A DNA stretch of 64,000 bases from Methanomassiliicoccaceae archaeon UBA71 (GTDB lineage Archaea > Thermoplasmatota > Thermoplasmata > Methanomassiliicoccales > Methanomethylophilaceae), in the NCBI GenBank assembly GCA_002504405.1, contig DARO01000005.1, positions 186,001 through 250,000 of the forward strand, written 5' to 3'. Made by a program: the position numbers and the translations under genes. Position 1 is the stretch's first letter. The number at the start of each line of letters is the position of its first letter. Below the pieces are notes generated by a model. It worked only from the letters and a program-made list of their open reading frames with translations, ran no database searches and had not been told where the DNA came from. Shown piece by piece: positions 25,196 to 33,293 of the stretch.

Positions 25196-25573
25196 ATGGC
25201 AAAGAAGAAGAGGCGCTTAGTCGAGGAGCCCAAGGAGGAGTACGAGTTCACTCCCACCGAGTTCAACGAAAGGGAGTTCATCCTCAAGGACATCTACATG
25301 ACCAAGGTCTTCCTGGTCGTCACAGCCCTGGCGGTCATCGTGGGCATCGTCGGCGCGATCATCTGCAACCACAGCAACAACGACCTGTGGTGGCTTGCGA
25401 CCATAATCTCGTTCGCCGTCTGCGCCGCACTCACGAAGATCCTCGGGCTGCTGAAGTTCAGGGTCGATATGCTGGAGACCAAGTCCATGCTCGGGAACTA
25501 CCTTCTGTTCCTCATGCTGGCCCTCGGTATCTGCATCCTGTTCATCAACGAGCCTTTCCACTCGGTCCTCTGA
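25196..25573 (+). CDS. Membrane protein with three predicted helices, unknown function
   Basis: A 125-residue protein that I cannot assign. It has a basic, charged cytoplasmic N-terminus (MAKKKRRLVEEPKEEYE), then hydrophobic helices at about residues 38-60, 68-88 and 102-120. A TATA box (CTTTATAAAC, 25166-25175) is 26 nt before the ATG, so the transcript is leaderless and separate from pgk. A strong hairpin with a T run closes it. Confidence 0.65.
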   Translation: MAKKKRRLVEEPKEEYEFTPTEFNEREFILKDIYMTKVFLVVTALAVIVGIVGAIICNHSNNDLWWLATIISFAVCAALTKILGLLKFRVDMLETKSMLGNYLLFLMLALGICILFINEPFHSVL

Positions 25574-25585
25574 CCGATAAACTGA

Positions 25586-25602
25586 GCGGGGCATTGCCCC
25601 GC
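25586..25602 (+). terminator. Hairpin terminator with T run
   Basis: GCGGGGC/GCCCCGC, 7-bp stem, ATT loop, followed by GATTTTATTTTT. It lies between the convergent membrane-protein and rdgB genes. This is one of the clearest terminators in the window. Confidence 0.7.
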
Positions 25603-25613
25603 GATTTTATTTT

Positions 25614-26171
25614 TCAGACAAGCCCGTTACTCTTGAGGGCATCGATGAGTAGCCTGACGGCATTACCGCGGTGCGACACAGCGTTCTTCTCGTCCATGGG
25701 GATCTGGGAGAATGTCCGATTGCCGTCGTGTGTGAACACGGGGTCGAATCCGAACCCGCCGTCTCCCATTTCGGAGTATGTGATGCTGCCTCTGCATACG
25801 CCGGTGACAACTATTCTCTTCCCGGATATGTCGCAGCCGATGCAGCACCTGAACTCGGCACCGCGGTCCTCCACATCCTCCATGAGTTTGAGTATGCCCT
25901 TGTTGCCGATGGTCTTCTGGGCGTAGGCCGACCATACCCCGGGGAACCCTCCGAGGGCGTCTACGAACAGGCCGGAGTCATCGATGATGAAATCCCTGAC
26001 CCCCTGGGCCACTATGGCGTCCATCCCCTTGTTCACGACCTCCTCTAGTTCTGACGTCTGGACCTCGTTGTAAGGGATCCTCGTGTGCTCCATCTCGATG
26101 CCGTATCCAGAGAGCTCCCTCTGGTACTCGGCGACCTTGCCTGGGTTGGATGTGATCACTTTCAGCTTCAT
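25614..26171 (-). CDS. rdgB: XTP/dITP pyrophosphatase (HAM1/RdgB family)
   Basis: A 185-residue house-cleaning nucleotidase that hydrolyses non-canonical purine NTPs. The signature VITSNPGKVAEYQ at the N-terminus, DDSGLFVDALGGFPGVWSA (given in part) and GGFGFDPVF with SHRGNAVRLL near the end are all present. It overlaps bud32 by 4 nt. The bud32-rdgB pairing is common in archaea. Confidence 0.93.
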   Translation of the reverse strand: MKLKVITSNPGKVAEYQRELSGYGIEMEHTRIPYNEVQTSELEEVVNKGMDAIVAQGVRDFIIDDSGLFVDALGGFPGVWSAYAQKTIGNKGILKLMEDVEDRGAEFRCCIGCDISGKRIVVTGVCRGSITYSEMGDGGFGFDPVFTHDGNRTFSQIPMDEKNAVSHRGNAVRLLIDALKSNGLV

Positions 26172-26791
26172 GTGTATCTGCCCCTGTTCCTGATGTCATC
26201 GAGTTTGCGCCTGATGGCCGCCGGGTTGTCCACGTGGGAATAGTACGAGTCCATGAGAACCCCGAACGACTCCTCCAGTTCCGTGTGGGCAGATGTGAAC
26301 GCCCTCTCCAGGAGCCTGAGGTCTACTCCGATGTCCTCCATCTCGGCCTTTGTGCACCCCATGGAGAGGTCGATGAGGCATATCGAGTCATCATGCAGGA
26401 TCATATTTGATGTGGTGAGGTCCCCATGGCATATCCTTGCCGTGTGCATCCTGGCAATGGTCTCCCCGATCATCCTGCAGACGCGTGGGGCGTCCTCCGG
26501 GTGGGAGTCCAGGTGGTTCTTCACGAGGTCGCCGCTGATGCGCTCCATAGTTATGGTGCACTCCTTCAGGTCGATATCGTAGATGCACGGGGTGCGGACC
26601 CCGGCCGCACGCGCCTCGTGCATAATGCGGGCCTCGTTCCTGGTGCGGGATGCGCGTATGCTCGAGTCCAGGACAGGGAGCCTGTATCCTTTCGGCGGCC
26701 TGATCTTCACCACCGCCTCCCTGCCGAGATAATCCCCGTCTGCTATCAGCGCTTCGGCGCCCTGGGGACCCGTTGCCTCATCTAGAACCAT
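26168..26791 (-). CDS. bud32: KEOPS complex kinase/ATPase Bud32
   Basis: A 207-residue minimal atypical kinase. Visible motifs are REAVVKIRPPKGYR (ATP-binding Lys), RTRNEARIMHEARAAGV (Glu helix), CHGDLTTSNMIL (catalytic loop HGDLTTSN) and CLIDLSMG (the DFG-like Asp). Bud32 is the ATPase subunit of KEOPS, which makes the t6A37 modification in ANN-decoding tRNAs together with Kae1. Here Bud32 stands alone and is not fused to Kae1. It is divergent from the AIM24-like gene. Confidence 0.93.
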   Translation of the reverse strand: MVLDEATGPQGAEALIADGDYLGREAVVKIRPPKGYRLPVLDSSIRASRTRNEARIMHEARAAGVRTPCIYDIDLKECTITMERISGDLVKNHLDSHPEDAPRVCRMIGETIARMHTARICHGDLTTSNMILHDDSICLIDLSMGCTKAEMEDIGVDLRLLERAFTSAHTELEESFGVLMDSYYSHVDNPAAIRRKLDDIRNRGRYT

Positions 26792-26868
26792 GCCCCCTCA
26801 TCCGGTATTGGGCTTATGAATCCTCTGATTAGCTACATTTAAAAACGCTGACGATGCTTTGAATAATC

Positions 26869-27549
26869 ATGAAATACACGATTACAGGCGATAACCTGCA
26901 GTTCGTGAATGTGGAACTGGAGTCCGGGGAGCAGTTCAACTCGGTTGCAGGTGCGATGGTGTACATGACTGGCAACGTCCGCATGGAGTCGATGCTCGAG
27001 GGAGGACTCATGGCCGGATTGAAGCGTACCTTCTCCGGCGCATCGATGTTCCTCCTGAAATACACCCCGCAGGGAGGGAGAGGGGTGGTCGGGCTTGCTG
27101 GGAGCGCACCCGGAAAGGTTCTGGATCTGAACATAGGGGATGGGTCCTGGATCGTCCAGAAGACCGGATACCTGGGCTCCGAGACCTCCGTGAAACTGGA
27201 CATGGTGTTCCAGAAGAAGCTGGGTTCCATGCTGTTCGGAGGGGAGGGGTTGATCCTGCAGAAGCTTTCCGGCAACGGGAGGGCATTCGTCCATGCCTGC
27301 GGAGACCTCAATGTGGTCGATCTGAAACCCGGGGAGCAGTACAAAGTGTCCTCGTCCAACGCTGTTGCATGGGAAGAATCCGTAGCTTACGACATCTCAT
27401 CCGTGGGAGGCATCAAGACCGCCCTGTTCAGCGGAGAGGGGCTCTTCGTTACCACGCTGACCGGGCCGGGCAAGATAGTGATACAGTCGATGACGCTCGG
27501 CGATCTGGCCATGTCGCTCTATCCATACATGCCGCAGTCGAGCTCGTGA
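26869..27549 (+). CDS. AIM24 family protein (TIGR00266-like)
   Basis: A 226-residue beta-rich protein of the AIM24/TIGR00266 family. It shows the pattern of repeated beta segments around GSMLFGGEGLILQKLSGNGRAF, HACGDLNVVDLKPGEQ and SGEGLFVTTLTGPGKIVIQS (each given in part). In yeast Aim24 acts in mitochondrial inner-membrane organisation; prokaryotic roles are unknown. A TATA-like CATTTAAAAAC lies about 27 nt before the ATG (leaderless). A small two-helix membrane protein follows in the same operon, which may be its membrane partner. Confidence 0.87.
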   Translation: MKYTITGDNLQFVNVELESGEQFNSVAGAMVYMTGNVRMESMLEGGLMAGLKRTFSGASMFLLKYTPQGGRGVVGLAGSAPGKVLDLNIGDGSWIVQKTGYLGSETSVKLDMVFQKKLGSMLFGGEGLILQKLSGNGRAFVHACGDLNVVDLKPGEQYKVSSSNAVAWEESVAYDISSVGGIKTALFSGEGLFVTTLTGPGKIVIQSMTLGDLAMSLYPYMPQSSS

Positions 27550-27559
27550 GGCGATTCAT

Positions 27560-27886
27560 ATGGCATCCGAACCCAAGAATCTCAGGAAAGCAGGAACAGG
27601 CAAGTCGGCGGCGGGGCTCATCGCGATGGTGGCCATCATCATCGTAGCCATCATTGCCGCGGCATGGCTTCTGATGCAGCCAGGTGTGCTGGAGAATATC
27701 GTTTATGCGCTGGCAATAATCGTGGCGGCCATAATCGTGATCGCGATAGTGGCGTATGTCGCGATGGCTCTGATAGCCGTGCCCATGTACGCCTACAAGG
27801 GGGAGCAGTACCAGGAGGGGGTCGACTACAACCTCGATGATGTCAATCCCGTCGAAGGCAAGGAAGACAAGGACGAACAGCGCTGA
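27560..27886 (+). CDS. Two-helix membrane protein linked to the AIM24 gene
   Basis: A 108-residue protein that I do not recognise. Two strongly hydrophobic segments (about residues 19-41 and 47-76) are rich in Ala, Ile and Val, and the acidic tail (DLDDVNPVEGKEDKDEQR-like) is soluble. It starts 10 nt after the AIM24 stop with GAGGCGATT as a likely SD. The operon is closed by a UUCG-loop hairpin. A membrane-anchoring role for the AIM24 protein is a guess from context only. Confidence 0.65.
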   Translation: MASEPKNLRKAGTGKSAAGLIAMVAIIIVAIIAAAWLLMQPGVLENIVYALAIIVAAIIVIAIVAYVAMALIAVPMYAYKGEQYQEGVDYNLDDVNPVEGKEDKDEQR

Positions 27887-27900
27887 ACTTCTAAGAACCC

Positions 27901-27918
27901 GCGGGTCTTCGGACCCGC
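27901..27918 (+). terminator. UUCG-tetraloop hairpin terminator
   Basis: GCGGGTC-TTCG-GACCCGC is a perfect 7-bp stem closed by the very stable UUCG tetraloop, followed by ATCCTTTTC. It ends the AIM24/membrane-protein operon. Confidence 0.7.
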
Positions 27919-27950
27919 ATCCTTTTCAACACGTCTGCCGGTGCACGGCC

Positions 27951-28652
27951 ATGGACCACAATTCCGGATGCGTGATATGCGGATCCCCGTTGGTTTATCA
28001 CGGGGAGGTCAGGATGATGACCTGTGCGGTGTGCGGTGCCGAATGCATGGGCACCGCGGAATGCGTGAACGGCCACTATGTATGCGACCGCTGTCACGGA
28101 TCGGGCGTCACCACCATGAAGGCCGCATGCCTCGCATCGTCATCGAGGGATCCTGTCGACATTGCCATCCGTCTCATGGAGCTGCCGGGAATCCACATGC
28201 ACGGGCCGGAGAACCACGTCCTCGTGGGGTCGGCACTCCTCACCGCGTACTTCAACGCGGGAGGGGACCTCGACCTGCCCTCGGCATTGGACGAGATGTC
28301 CAGGCGTGGAAGCCAGATTCCCGGAGGTGTCTGCGGCATGTGGGGGTGCTGCGGGGCGGCCATCAGCTGCGGGATAGCCTACAGCATAATCACCCGCACG
28401 ACCCCGCTGTCGGTGGAGTCGTGGGGCATGAGCAACCTGATCACATCCCGGTGCCTGGAGAGGATAGCGTCCATCGGCGGCCCCAGGTGCTGCAAGAGGG
28501 ACGCCTTCGCATCGCTCACTGTGGCGTGCGGTTTCGTCGAGGAGGCCCTGGGCGTCTCTTTGGAAGTGCCTGAAAGCATCGTCTGCAGGTTCAGCCCCGG
28601 CAATCAGCAATGCATCGGCGTCCGCTGCCCGTACTCCGGCAGGGGCGACTGA
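27951..28652 (+). CDS. DUF5714-like cysteine-rich protein
   Basis: A 233-residue protein with an N-terminal zinc-ribbon-like part (CVICGSPLVYHGEVR, CAVCGAECMGTAEC, YVCDRCHG) and a C-terminal domain rich in Gly, Cys and Met (GGVCGMWGCCGAAISCGIAYS, in part; GPRCCKRDAF). The pattern matches DUF5714 proteins seen in methanogens and anaerobes, some fused to or near methyltransferase or radical SAM genes. The function is unknown; the cysteine load suggests metal or Fe-S binding. Start is the ATG at 27951, after the UUCG terminator. Confidence 0.78.
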   Translation: MDHNSGCVICGSPLVYHGEVRMMTCAVCGAECMGTAECVNGHYVCDRCHGSGVTTMKAACLASSSRDPVDIAIRLMELPGIHMHGPENHVLVGSALLTAYFNAGGDLDLPSALDEMSRRGSQIPGGVCGMWGCCGAAISCGIAYSIITRTTPLSVESWGMSNLITSRCLERIASIGGPRCCKRDAFASLTVACGFVEEALGVSLEVPESIVCRFSPGNQQCIGVRCPYSGRGD

Positions 28653-28681
28653 TTTAAAGCAGGCACCGCATTCAGCCATCC

Positions 28682-29341
28682 GTGGAAAGGCTTCCTTTGG
28701 GTTGCTCCCAGTTCGACCGCCTCCTCGGAGGGGGGATCGAGGCTGGTAGCGTCACGCTTCTGTACGGGGAGGCCGGCGCAGGCAAGACCAACGTTTGCCT
28801 CCAGCTGGCCCGCAACATCGCTGTCACCGGAAGGAAGGTCGCCTACATTGACACGGAGGGGCTATCCTCCGATAGGCTCGCGCAGGTTTTCACAGGCCAG
28901 GAAGACTCCATAAAGAACATGCTGATCTTCCAGGTGCACAGCTTCGCCGAACAGTCCGACCGCATCGACAAGATCGAGAAGCTGGCAGCAGCCGGGTCGA
29001 TATCCCTTGTAGTGATCGATTCCCTGACGATGTTCTACCGTCTCAACCATGACGACTCCAGGTCGAGGAACGAGTTCATAAGGCAGACGGAGTCGCTGCT
29101 GAACATAGCTCGGCAGCACGAGATAGCGATACTGGTGACATCTCAGGTCTACACGAACATGGCCACAGGAGGGGTGGAGTTCCTCGGGGGGCACGCTCTG
29201 CATCACAACGCCAAGACCATCATCCGTCTCGACAAGCGGCTGGACGGTCGTCGCGAGGCCGTGATCATGAAGCACAGGAGCCTTCCAGAGGGGAGGCGTG
29301 CCCAATACCGTATAAGCGAGACCGGAATCGAGGATATCTGA
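28682..29341 (+). CDS. radB: DNA repair and recombination protein RadB
   Basis: A 219-residue RecA-family protein lacking the N-terminal HhH domain of RadA, the hallmark of euryarchaeal RadB. Walker A is GEAGAGKTN (normal), Walker B is LVVIDSLTMFY, and the ssDNA-loop region VEFLGGHALHHNAKTIIRL is present. RadB is a RadA paralog thought to modulate recombination. The start codon is GTG, with a TATA-like GATTTAAAG about 27 nt upstream (leaderless). Confidence 0.92.
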   Translation: MERLPLGCSQFDRLLGGGIEAGSVTLLYGEAGAGKTNVCLQLARNIAVTGRKVAYIDTEGLSSDRLAQVFTGQEDSIKNMLIFQVHSFAEQSDRIDKIEKLAAAGSISLVVIDSLTMFYRLNHDDSRSRNEFIRQTESLLNIARQHEIAILVTSQVYTNMATGGVEFLGGHALHHNAKTIIRLDKRLDGRREAVIMKHRSLPEGRRAQYRISETGIEDI

Positions 29342-29358
29342 TCCGGGCAAGATAAGAA

Positions 29359-29377
29359 CCCGGGCCGAGGGCCCGGG
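29359..29377. terminator. Hairpin between radB and idsA
   Basis: CCCGGGCC/GGCCCGGG, 8-bp perfect stem with a GAG loop, between two convergent stop codons. It can end transcription from either side. Confidence 0.6.
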
Positions 29378-29386
29378 CATGAAGTT

Positions 29387-30373
29387 TCAAACCTCTCTGT
29401 TGATGGCGTACTTGGCGAGGGCGATCATGAACTCCTTGTCCTCGCTCTCGGGAAGGTCCTCGATCTTGGATATGGCGATGTCCACCTTCTTCCTCGCCAG
29501 ATCCAGGGCGTAATCGATGGATCCTGCGTCCTGCATTATCTGCTTGGCGCGTATGCACTGCTCGTCCGTGGCATCAATGTTGCCAAGTATGGACTTGAAC
29601 TCCTCTAGCACCGCAGGATCCTTTATAGAGCGTATGGCGTGAGTGACCATGCATGTGCACTTGCCCTTGCGTATGTCGTTCCCGACCGATTTCCCGGTCT
29701 TGGCGGAGTCGCCAGCGATCCCCAGGTAGTCGTCGAACATCTGGAACCCGAGTCCCAGCTCCAGGGCGTACTCGTTGATCGCCCTGACCGTCTTCTCATC
29801 GGCGCCTCCGACGATGGCTCCTCCTGCCGCCGCCGCGGCGAACAGGACGCTCGTCTTCAGCTTGATGGTCTCGATGTAGACGTCCTCGGTGACTATGTGC
29901 CTCTCGTTGTTCACATCCATCTGCTGGCCACGAGCCAGATCCCATACCGCCGTGCTGACATAGTCCAGGACATCCCTCATCCTCTCGGCGGGTATGTCAA
30001 GTCCGCATATGATCTGGAATGCCTTGGCGAAGAGGGCGTCCCCTGCCAGGATGGCTGTCGGCATGCCGTATCCGACATGGATCGTCGGCATGCCCCTGCG
30101 CACTTCGTCCCCGTCCATGAGGTCGTCGTGGATGAGCGTGAAGTTGTGGATGTACTCGATGGCCACTGCGAGGGGCACGGCCTTGCTGGCATCCCCTCCG
30201 ACCGCCCTGCAACAGGCGACGGCCATGGCGGGGCGCATCCTCTTGCCGCCCGCGTATGGGTACTGCTTGGAGGAGTCCATGAGGTTCTTCGGCTCCTCGT
30301 CGCCAATGTAGCTCTTGATGGGGCCGTCGAGTTCGGCGGACATCTTCTTCAGATATTCTTTAGCGTCTATCAT
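29387..30373 (-). CDS. idsA: Geranylgeranyl/farnesyl diphosphate synthase
   Basis: A 328-residue trans-prenyltransferase that condenses IPP onto allylic diphosphates to make GGPP for archaeal lipids. The first Asp-rich motif is HDDLMDGDEVRRG and the second is GFQMFDDYLGIAGD. GGKRMRPAM is the IPP-site basic motif. The chain-length position just before the first motif (FTLI) is compatible with GGPP or FPP length but cannot be decided by eye. It is last in the operon IPK-Fni-IdsA and overlaps fni by 4 nt. Confidence 0.93.
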   Translation of the reverse strand: MIDAKEYLKKMSAELDGPIKSYIGDEEPKNLMDSSKQYPYAGGKRMRPAMAVACCRAVGGDASKAVPLAVAIEYIHNFTLIHDDLMDGDEVRRGMPTIHVGYGMPTAILAGDALFAKAFQIICGLDIPAERMRDVLDYVSTAVWDLARGQQMDVNNERHIVTEDVYIETIKLKTSVLFAAAAAGGAIVGGADEKTVRAINEYALELGLGFQMFDDYLGIAGDSAKTGKSVGNDIRKGKCTCMVTHAIRSIKDPAVLEEFKSILGNIDATDEQCIRAKQIMQDAGSIDYALDLARKKVDIAISKIEDLPESEDKEFMIALAKYAINREV

Positions 30374-31425
30374 AGGGCATCAATCCATTCTCTGGTCTCT
30401 CCGAGGACCACGTATCTTGTTTTCGCGAGGGCGCTCAGGTCCACGGACCCGGTGAGGAGCATCGCCGCCCTCAGCTCCTCCCTGATTAACGTCAGTTTCT
30501 CTTTGACGGCCTTAGCGGATTCCGTCGCCTCCCTGAGGACAGCATGGGCGACTCCTGCGCATGCCGCCCCCATGGCGATGGAGCAGGCCACGTGTATCCC
30601 GTCCAGCACGCCGCCGGATGCGATGATCGGGAGCCCGCATCTCTTGGCTTCTACAACGGATGCCGGGGTCGGTATTCCCCAATCGAAGAAGGTCTCGCCC
30701 ATCCCGGCTCTGATGTCGTCATCGGCTTTCATCGCTCTGTAGAGCTCCACGGCGGAGAAGCTGGTGCCTCCCATGCCTGCCACGTCTATGCCGCGTATCC
30801 CTATCCCCTTCAATCTGTCCGCGACCTCTCTGGAGATCCCGGCGCCCGTCTCCTTGACCATTATCGGGTACTCCCTGGCGAGGTCGCGGATCGCATCCCT
30901 TACTCCGCGGGCGTTGATGTCGCCCTCGGGTTGTACGACCTCCTGCAGGTAGTTCAGGTGTATTGCGACTATGTCCGCATCGATAAGGTCCTTCGCCTGC
31001 CCGACCATGTCTGGGCTGAAGAGGTCTTTGCTCTTCTGGGGTACCAGTTGCGGGGCGCCCACGTTCCCTATGACGAGCGGTACGTCGAACTCCTTGATGA
31101 CAGAGTAGCTCTCGGGGCATATTCCCGTGACCCCTGCCCTCTCGCTCCCGATCCCCATCCCTATGCCTAGATCGGCGCAGGCCTCTGCGATGTTCGCGTT
31201 GATCTTCTCGGCCCCGCTGAATCCGCCGGTTATGGCTGTGACGATCAGCGGGAATTCCAGCCTCTTCCCGAAGAGCACGCAGGACGTGTCTATGTCGTCC
31301 GCATCGATCTCGGGGAGTGCGTTATGGATGAGCTTCACATCGTCCCAGTAGCAGTGTCCGGGAGCTATCCTCTCGTTCAGGCAGATGTTGATGTGGTCGG
31401 CCTTCCTCTCTCTGATCTGAGTCAT
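30370..31425 (-). CDS. fni: Isopentenyl-diphosphate delta-isomerase, type 2
   Basis: A 351-residue FMN-dependent IPP/DMAPP isomerase. It has RKADHINICL at the start, ITAITGGFSGAEKINANIAE-like substrate loop, GIGSERAG, HLNYLQEVVQPEGD with the Mg-binding Glu, KETGAGIS, and GIDVAGMGGTSFSAVE for FMN phosphate. I start at the ATG at 31425 since it has an SD (AGGAAGTG) within the IPK stop region. It sits between IPK and idsA, a common archaeal order. Confidence 0.94.
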   Translation of the reverse strand: MTQIRERKADHINICLNERIAPGHCYWDDVKLIHNALPEIDADDIDTSCVLFGKRLEFPLIVTAITGGFSGAEKINANIAEACADLGIGMGIGSERAGVTGICPESYSVIKEFDVPLVIGNVGAPQLVPQKSKDLFSPDMVGQAKDLIDADIVAIHLNYLQEVVQPEGDINARGVRDAIRDLAREYPIMVKETGAGISREVADRLKGIGIRGIDVAGMGGTSFSAVELYRAMKADDDIRAGMGETFFDWGIPTPASVVEAKRCGLPIIASGGVLDGIHVACSIAMGAACAGVAHAVLREATESAKAVKEKLTLIREELRAAMLLTGSVDLSALAKTRYVVLGETREWIDAL

Positions 31426-31429
31426 GTAA

Positions 31430-32200
31430 TCACTTCCTGGCAACCGTGCAGGTCACCTCTTCGCCCTTCAGAAGGGCCAGGAGTCTTCCGGGAACGGTCC
31501 CGTTCACGAGGACGCAGTCCCTGTCATCGTTGCACATGCGGAGCATGGCCTCCATCTTGCCGCGGACGCCTCCCGTGACATCGTCGACGTTGGAGGTCGA
31601 TGAGACCTTTCTGAGGGTTTCCTCGGTGACCTCCTCTATGAGCTCCGCGTCCGGGTCTGTTTTGGGGTTAGCCGTGTAGAGGCCGTCGATGTCCGATACG
31701 AAAACGATCCTCTCCGGGTTGAACAGATCCGCCATGACCTCCATCATCTGATCGCCGGAGCATATGCCGAATCCCTTCTTGCGGTCCATAACCACATCCC
31801 CGAAGGTCACTGGCATTATCCCCATCTCGTACATGGCGCGGATGGGCTCTGTGTTGTCCGGAGCAATCCTCCCGTCATCCATAACGAAGCAGCTCCCCGG
31901 GGCGACCGATGCCGCGGGGATGCCGATGTCCAACAGTGTCTGGGACATGAGCATGCCGAGTTCCATGGCGTCATGATGGACGCGGGATGCCGCCTCGATC
32001 TGCTCGGGACGCTCGTACCCGTCTTGAATCGAGTACTCCTTGGCCAGGACATGGCCGTAGGAGCCGGCACCGTGAACGATGATGGTCTTGACGCCGGATT
32101 CGGCGATCTCCCCGCACAGCCTCTCCGTCCTCTCGCGGGCGAAAGTCTTGTACTGGGTCTTATCGGTAATCACACTGCCGCCCAGCTTGATAAGGATCAT
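31430..32200 (-). CDS. ipk: Isopentenyl phosphate kinase
   Basis: A 256-residue amino-acid-kinase-fold enzyme that phosphorylates isopentenyl phosphate to IPP in the archaeal mevalonate route. MILIKLGGSVITDK is the ATP-site start, and HGAGSYGHVLA holds the histidine that marks IPK among these kinases. DIDGLYTANPK and TGGVRGKMEAM complete the fold. Start at 32200 places the family's MILIKLGG motif at the N-terminus. First gene of the isoprenoid operon. Confidence 0.94.
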   Translation of the reverse strand: MILIKLGGSVITDKTQYKTFARERTERLCGEIAESGVKTIIVHGAGSYGHVLAKEYSIQDGYERPEQIEAASRVHHDAMELGMLMSQTLLDIGIPAASVAPGSCFVMDDGRIAPDNTEPIRAMYEMGIMPVTFGDVVMDRKKGFGICSGDQMMEVMADLFNPERIVFVSDIDGLYTANPKTDPDAELIEEVTEETLRKVSSTSNVDDVTGGVRGKMEAMLRMCNDDRDCVLVNGTVPGRLLALLKGEEVTCTVARK

Positions 32201-32280
32201 CGCAATGGCATAGGGAACCCGTATATTATCATTATCGGGTGACAAAAAGCCTCTCGGCCATCAGATAAAGGTGGAGAAGT

Positions 32281-32404
32281 GGTTGACAGCGTGTCTGAGT
32301 TCCCGTACGCTTGCGCAATACAGTACAGACAGATACGCGGGCGGACTTTACTTCCGGGTTCGGAATGGGACCGGGTGTGACCCCGCCGCTATGGCCGTCA
32401 TACC
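32281..32404 (-). rRNA. rrf: 5S ribosomal RNA, not linked to 16S/23S
   Basis: On the minus strand the central 5S signature GGTCCCATTCCGAACCCGG is present, flanked by CGGCCATAGCGG near the 5' end and GTACGGGAACTCAGACACGC near the 3' end. The ends GGT-A-TGAC and GTCAACC pair to form helix I with one bulge, giving about 124 nt. No 16S or 23S gene is near, which is normal in Thermoplasmata, where rRNA genes are dispersed. Ends are estimated from helix I. Confidence 0.93.
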
Positions 32405-32424
32405 GAAGCATGGGATAACAGTAC

Positions 32425-32434
32425 AGTATATAAT
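32425..32434 (-). promoter_or_regulatory. TATA box of the 5S rRNA gene
   Basis: In minus sense the site reads CATTATATACT, about 25-30 nt upstream of the 5S 5' end. It gives the orphan 5S gene its own promoter. Confidence 0.6.
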
Positions 32435-32491
32435 GATTTCGGTAAATCCCGTTGCTTCCGGCTGTTCAGATACCGAAATTAGCCGATATAA

Positions 32492-32860
32492 TCACAGGAT
32501 GCAGAGCCTGCAGTCCTGGTTCTTGCAGGGATCGTTGTCGATGTTCCATTTGAGTGCCCACATCTTTAGCTGATGGACGACATCCATGAGCTCCTTCCCG
32601 CTCTCAGACAGTCTGTACTCGCTTTTGACCGGGAAGCAGCTATCATCAACACGGTGCTCGACCAGCTTCTGGCATTCCAGCTCCTTGAGCCTCTCGGATA
32701 GGACCTTGGGGGTTATCTCCTTCATCGAGTCTTTGAGTGTGGTGAACCTCTTCCATCCGTCACCGTCGAGGCTGCCCTTGTACAATTCCAGGAGTATCAT
32801 GACTGTCCATCTTTTCGCAAGATAGTCCATCGTCTTGTACACGGTGCACGCGCTGTCCAT
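32492..32860 (-). CDS. HxlR family transcriptional regulator
   Basis: A 122-residue winged-helix regulator. The HxlR hallmark KRWTVMILLELYKG, the helix LKEITPKVLSERLKELE in the form MKEITPKVLSERLKELECQK, and the wing region KSEYRLSESGKEL are clear. The C-terminus carries a cysteine group (CKNQDCRLC) that could sense redox state, electrophiles or metals. It is divergent from the gene at 32943 and the two share one TATA region flanked by TTAGAA/TTCTAA half-sites. Autoregulation is likely but inferred. Confidence 0.9.
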   Translation of the reverse strand: MDSACTVYKTMDYLAKRWTVMILLELYKGSLDGDGWKRFTTLKDSMKEITPKVLSERLKELECQKLVEHRVDDSCFPVKSEYRLSESGKELMDVVHQLKMWALKWNIDNDPCKNQDCRLCIL

Positions 32861-32869
32861 GATATGATA

Positions 32870-32906
32870 TTAGAAACTCTTTGACTTAAATACGCTATCG
32901 TTCTAA
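32870..32906. promoter_or_regulatory. Shared divergent promoter with inverted TTAGAA/TTCTAA half-sites
   Basis: TTAGAA (32870-32875) and TTCTAA (32901-32906) are symmetric about position 32888, where CTTAAATA reads as a TATA box on both strands. The minus-strand ATG of hxlR (32860) is about 28 nt from it, fitting a leaderless message. The plus-strand gene would have a leader of about 30 nt. HxlR regulators often bind such sites between divergent genes; the binding itself is inferred. Confidence 0.45.
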
Positions 32907-32942
32907 CTAAGCACAGTTTCCAAAAGATACTGGGTGCCAACA

Positions 32943-33262
32943 TGGTCGACGAATGCACTGTTACTGTGGATGCCGGTGTCTGCAAGATGGTCACCAGGAT
33001 CCATGCCAAGATGAACGACATGGGGATGGTGGAGATCGACATCAAGAGCGACTGTCCGAACGTGCTTCGGATGTCCTGGATCGTGGAGCCCCTGTGCCCG
33101 TACACCGAGGTGGAGGTGCCTATGCTGGAGAGCACGGTCTACAAATGGGCATCCGACAGGCTGCCGCATGCCGCATGCCCAGTCCCGTGCGGAATCATCA
33201 AGGCCGTCGAGGTGGCCGGGGATCTCGGTCTCAAACGCGAAGTCCGCATAGATGTGGAATGA
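32943..33262 (+). CDS. Conserved cysteine-containing protein (DUF6951-like)
   Basis: A 106-residue protein whose pattern (TVDAGVCKMVTRIHAKMN, SDCPNVLRMSW, PHAACPVPCGIIKAVEVAGDLGL) resembles a small methanogen family that I recall as DUF6951. Four to five conserved-looking cysteines suggest metal or Fe-S binding. It is divergent from the HxlR regulator and is a likely target of it. The PPOX-like flavoprotein follows 31 nt downstream, so the two may respond to the same signal. Family name is tentative. Confidence 0.68.
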
Positions 33263-33293
33263 TCTTATTGGAAAAAAGAAGGAGATTGTAGAG

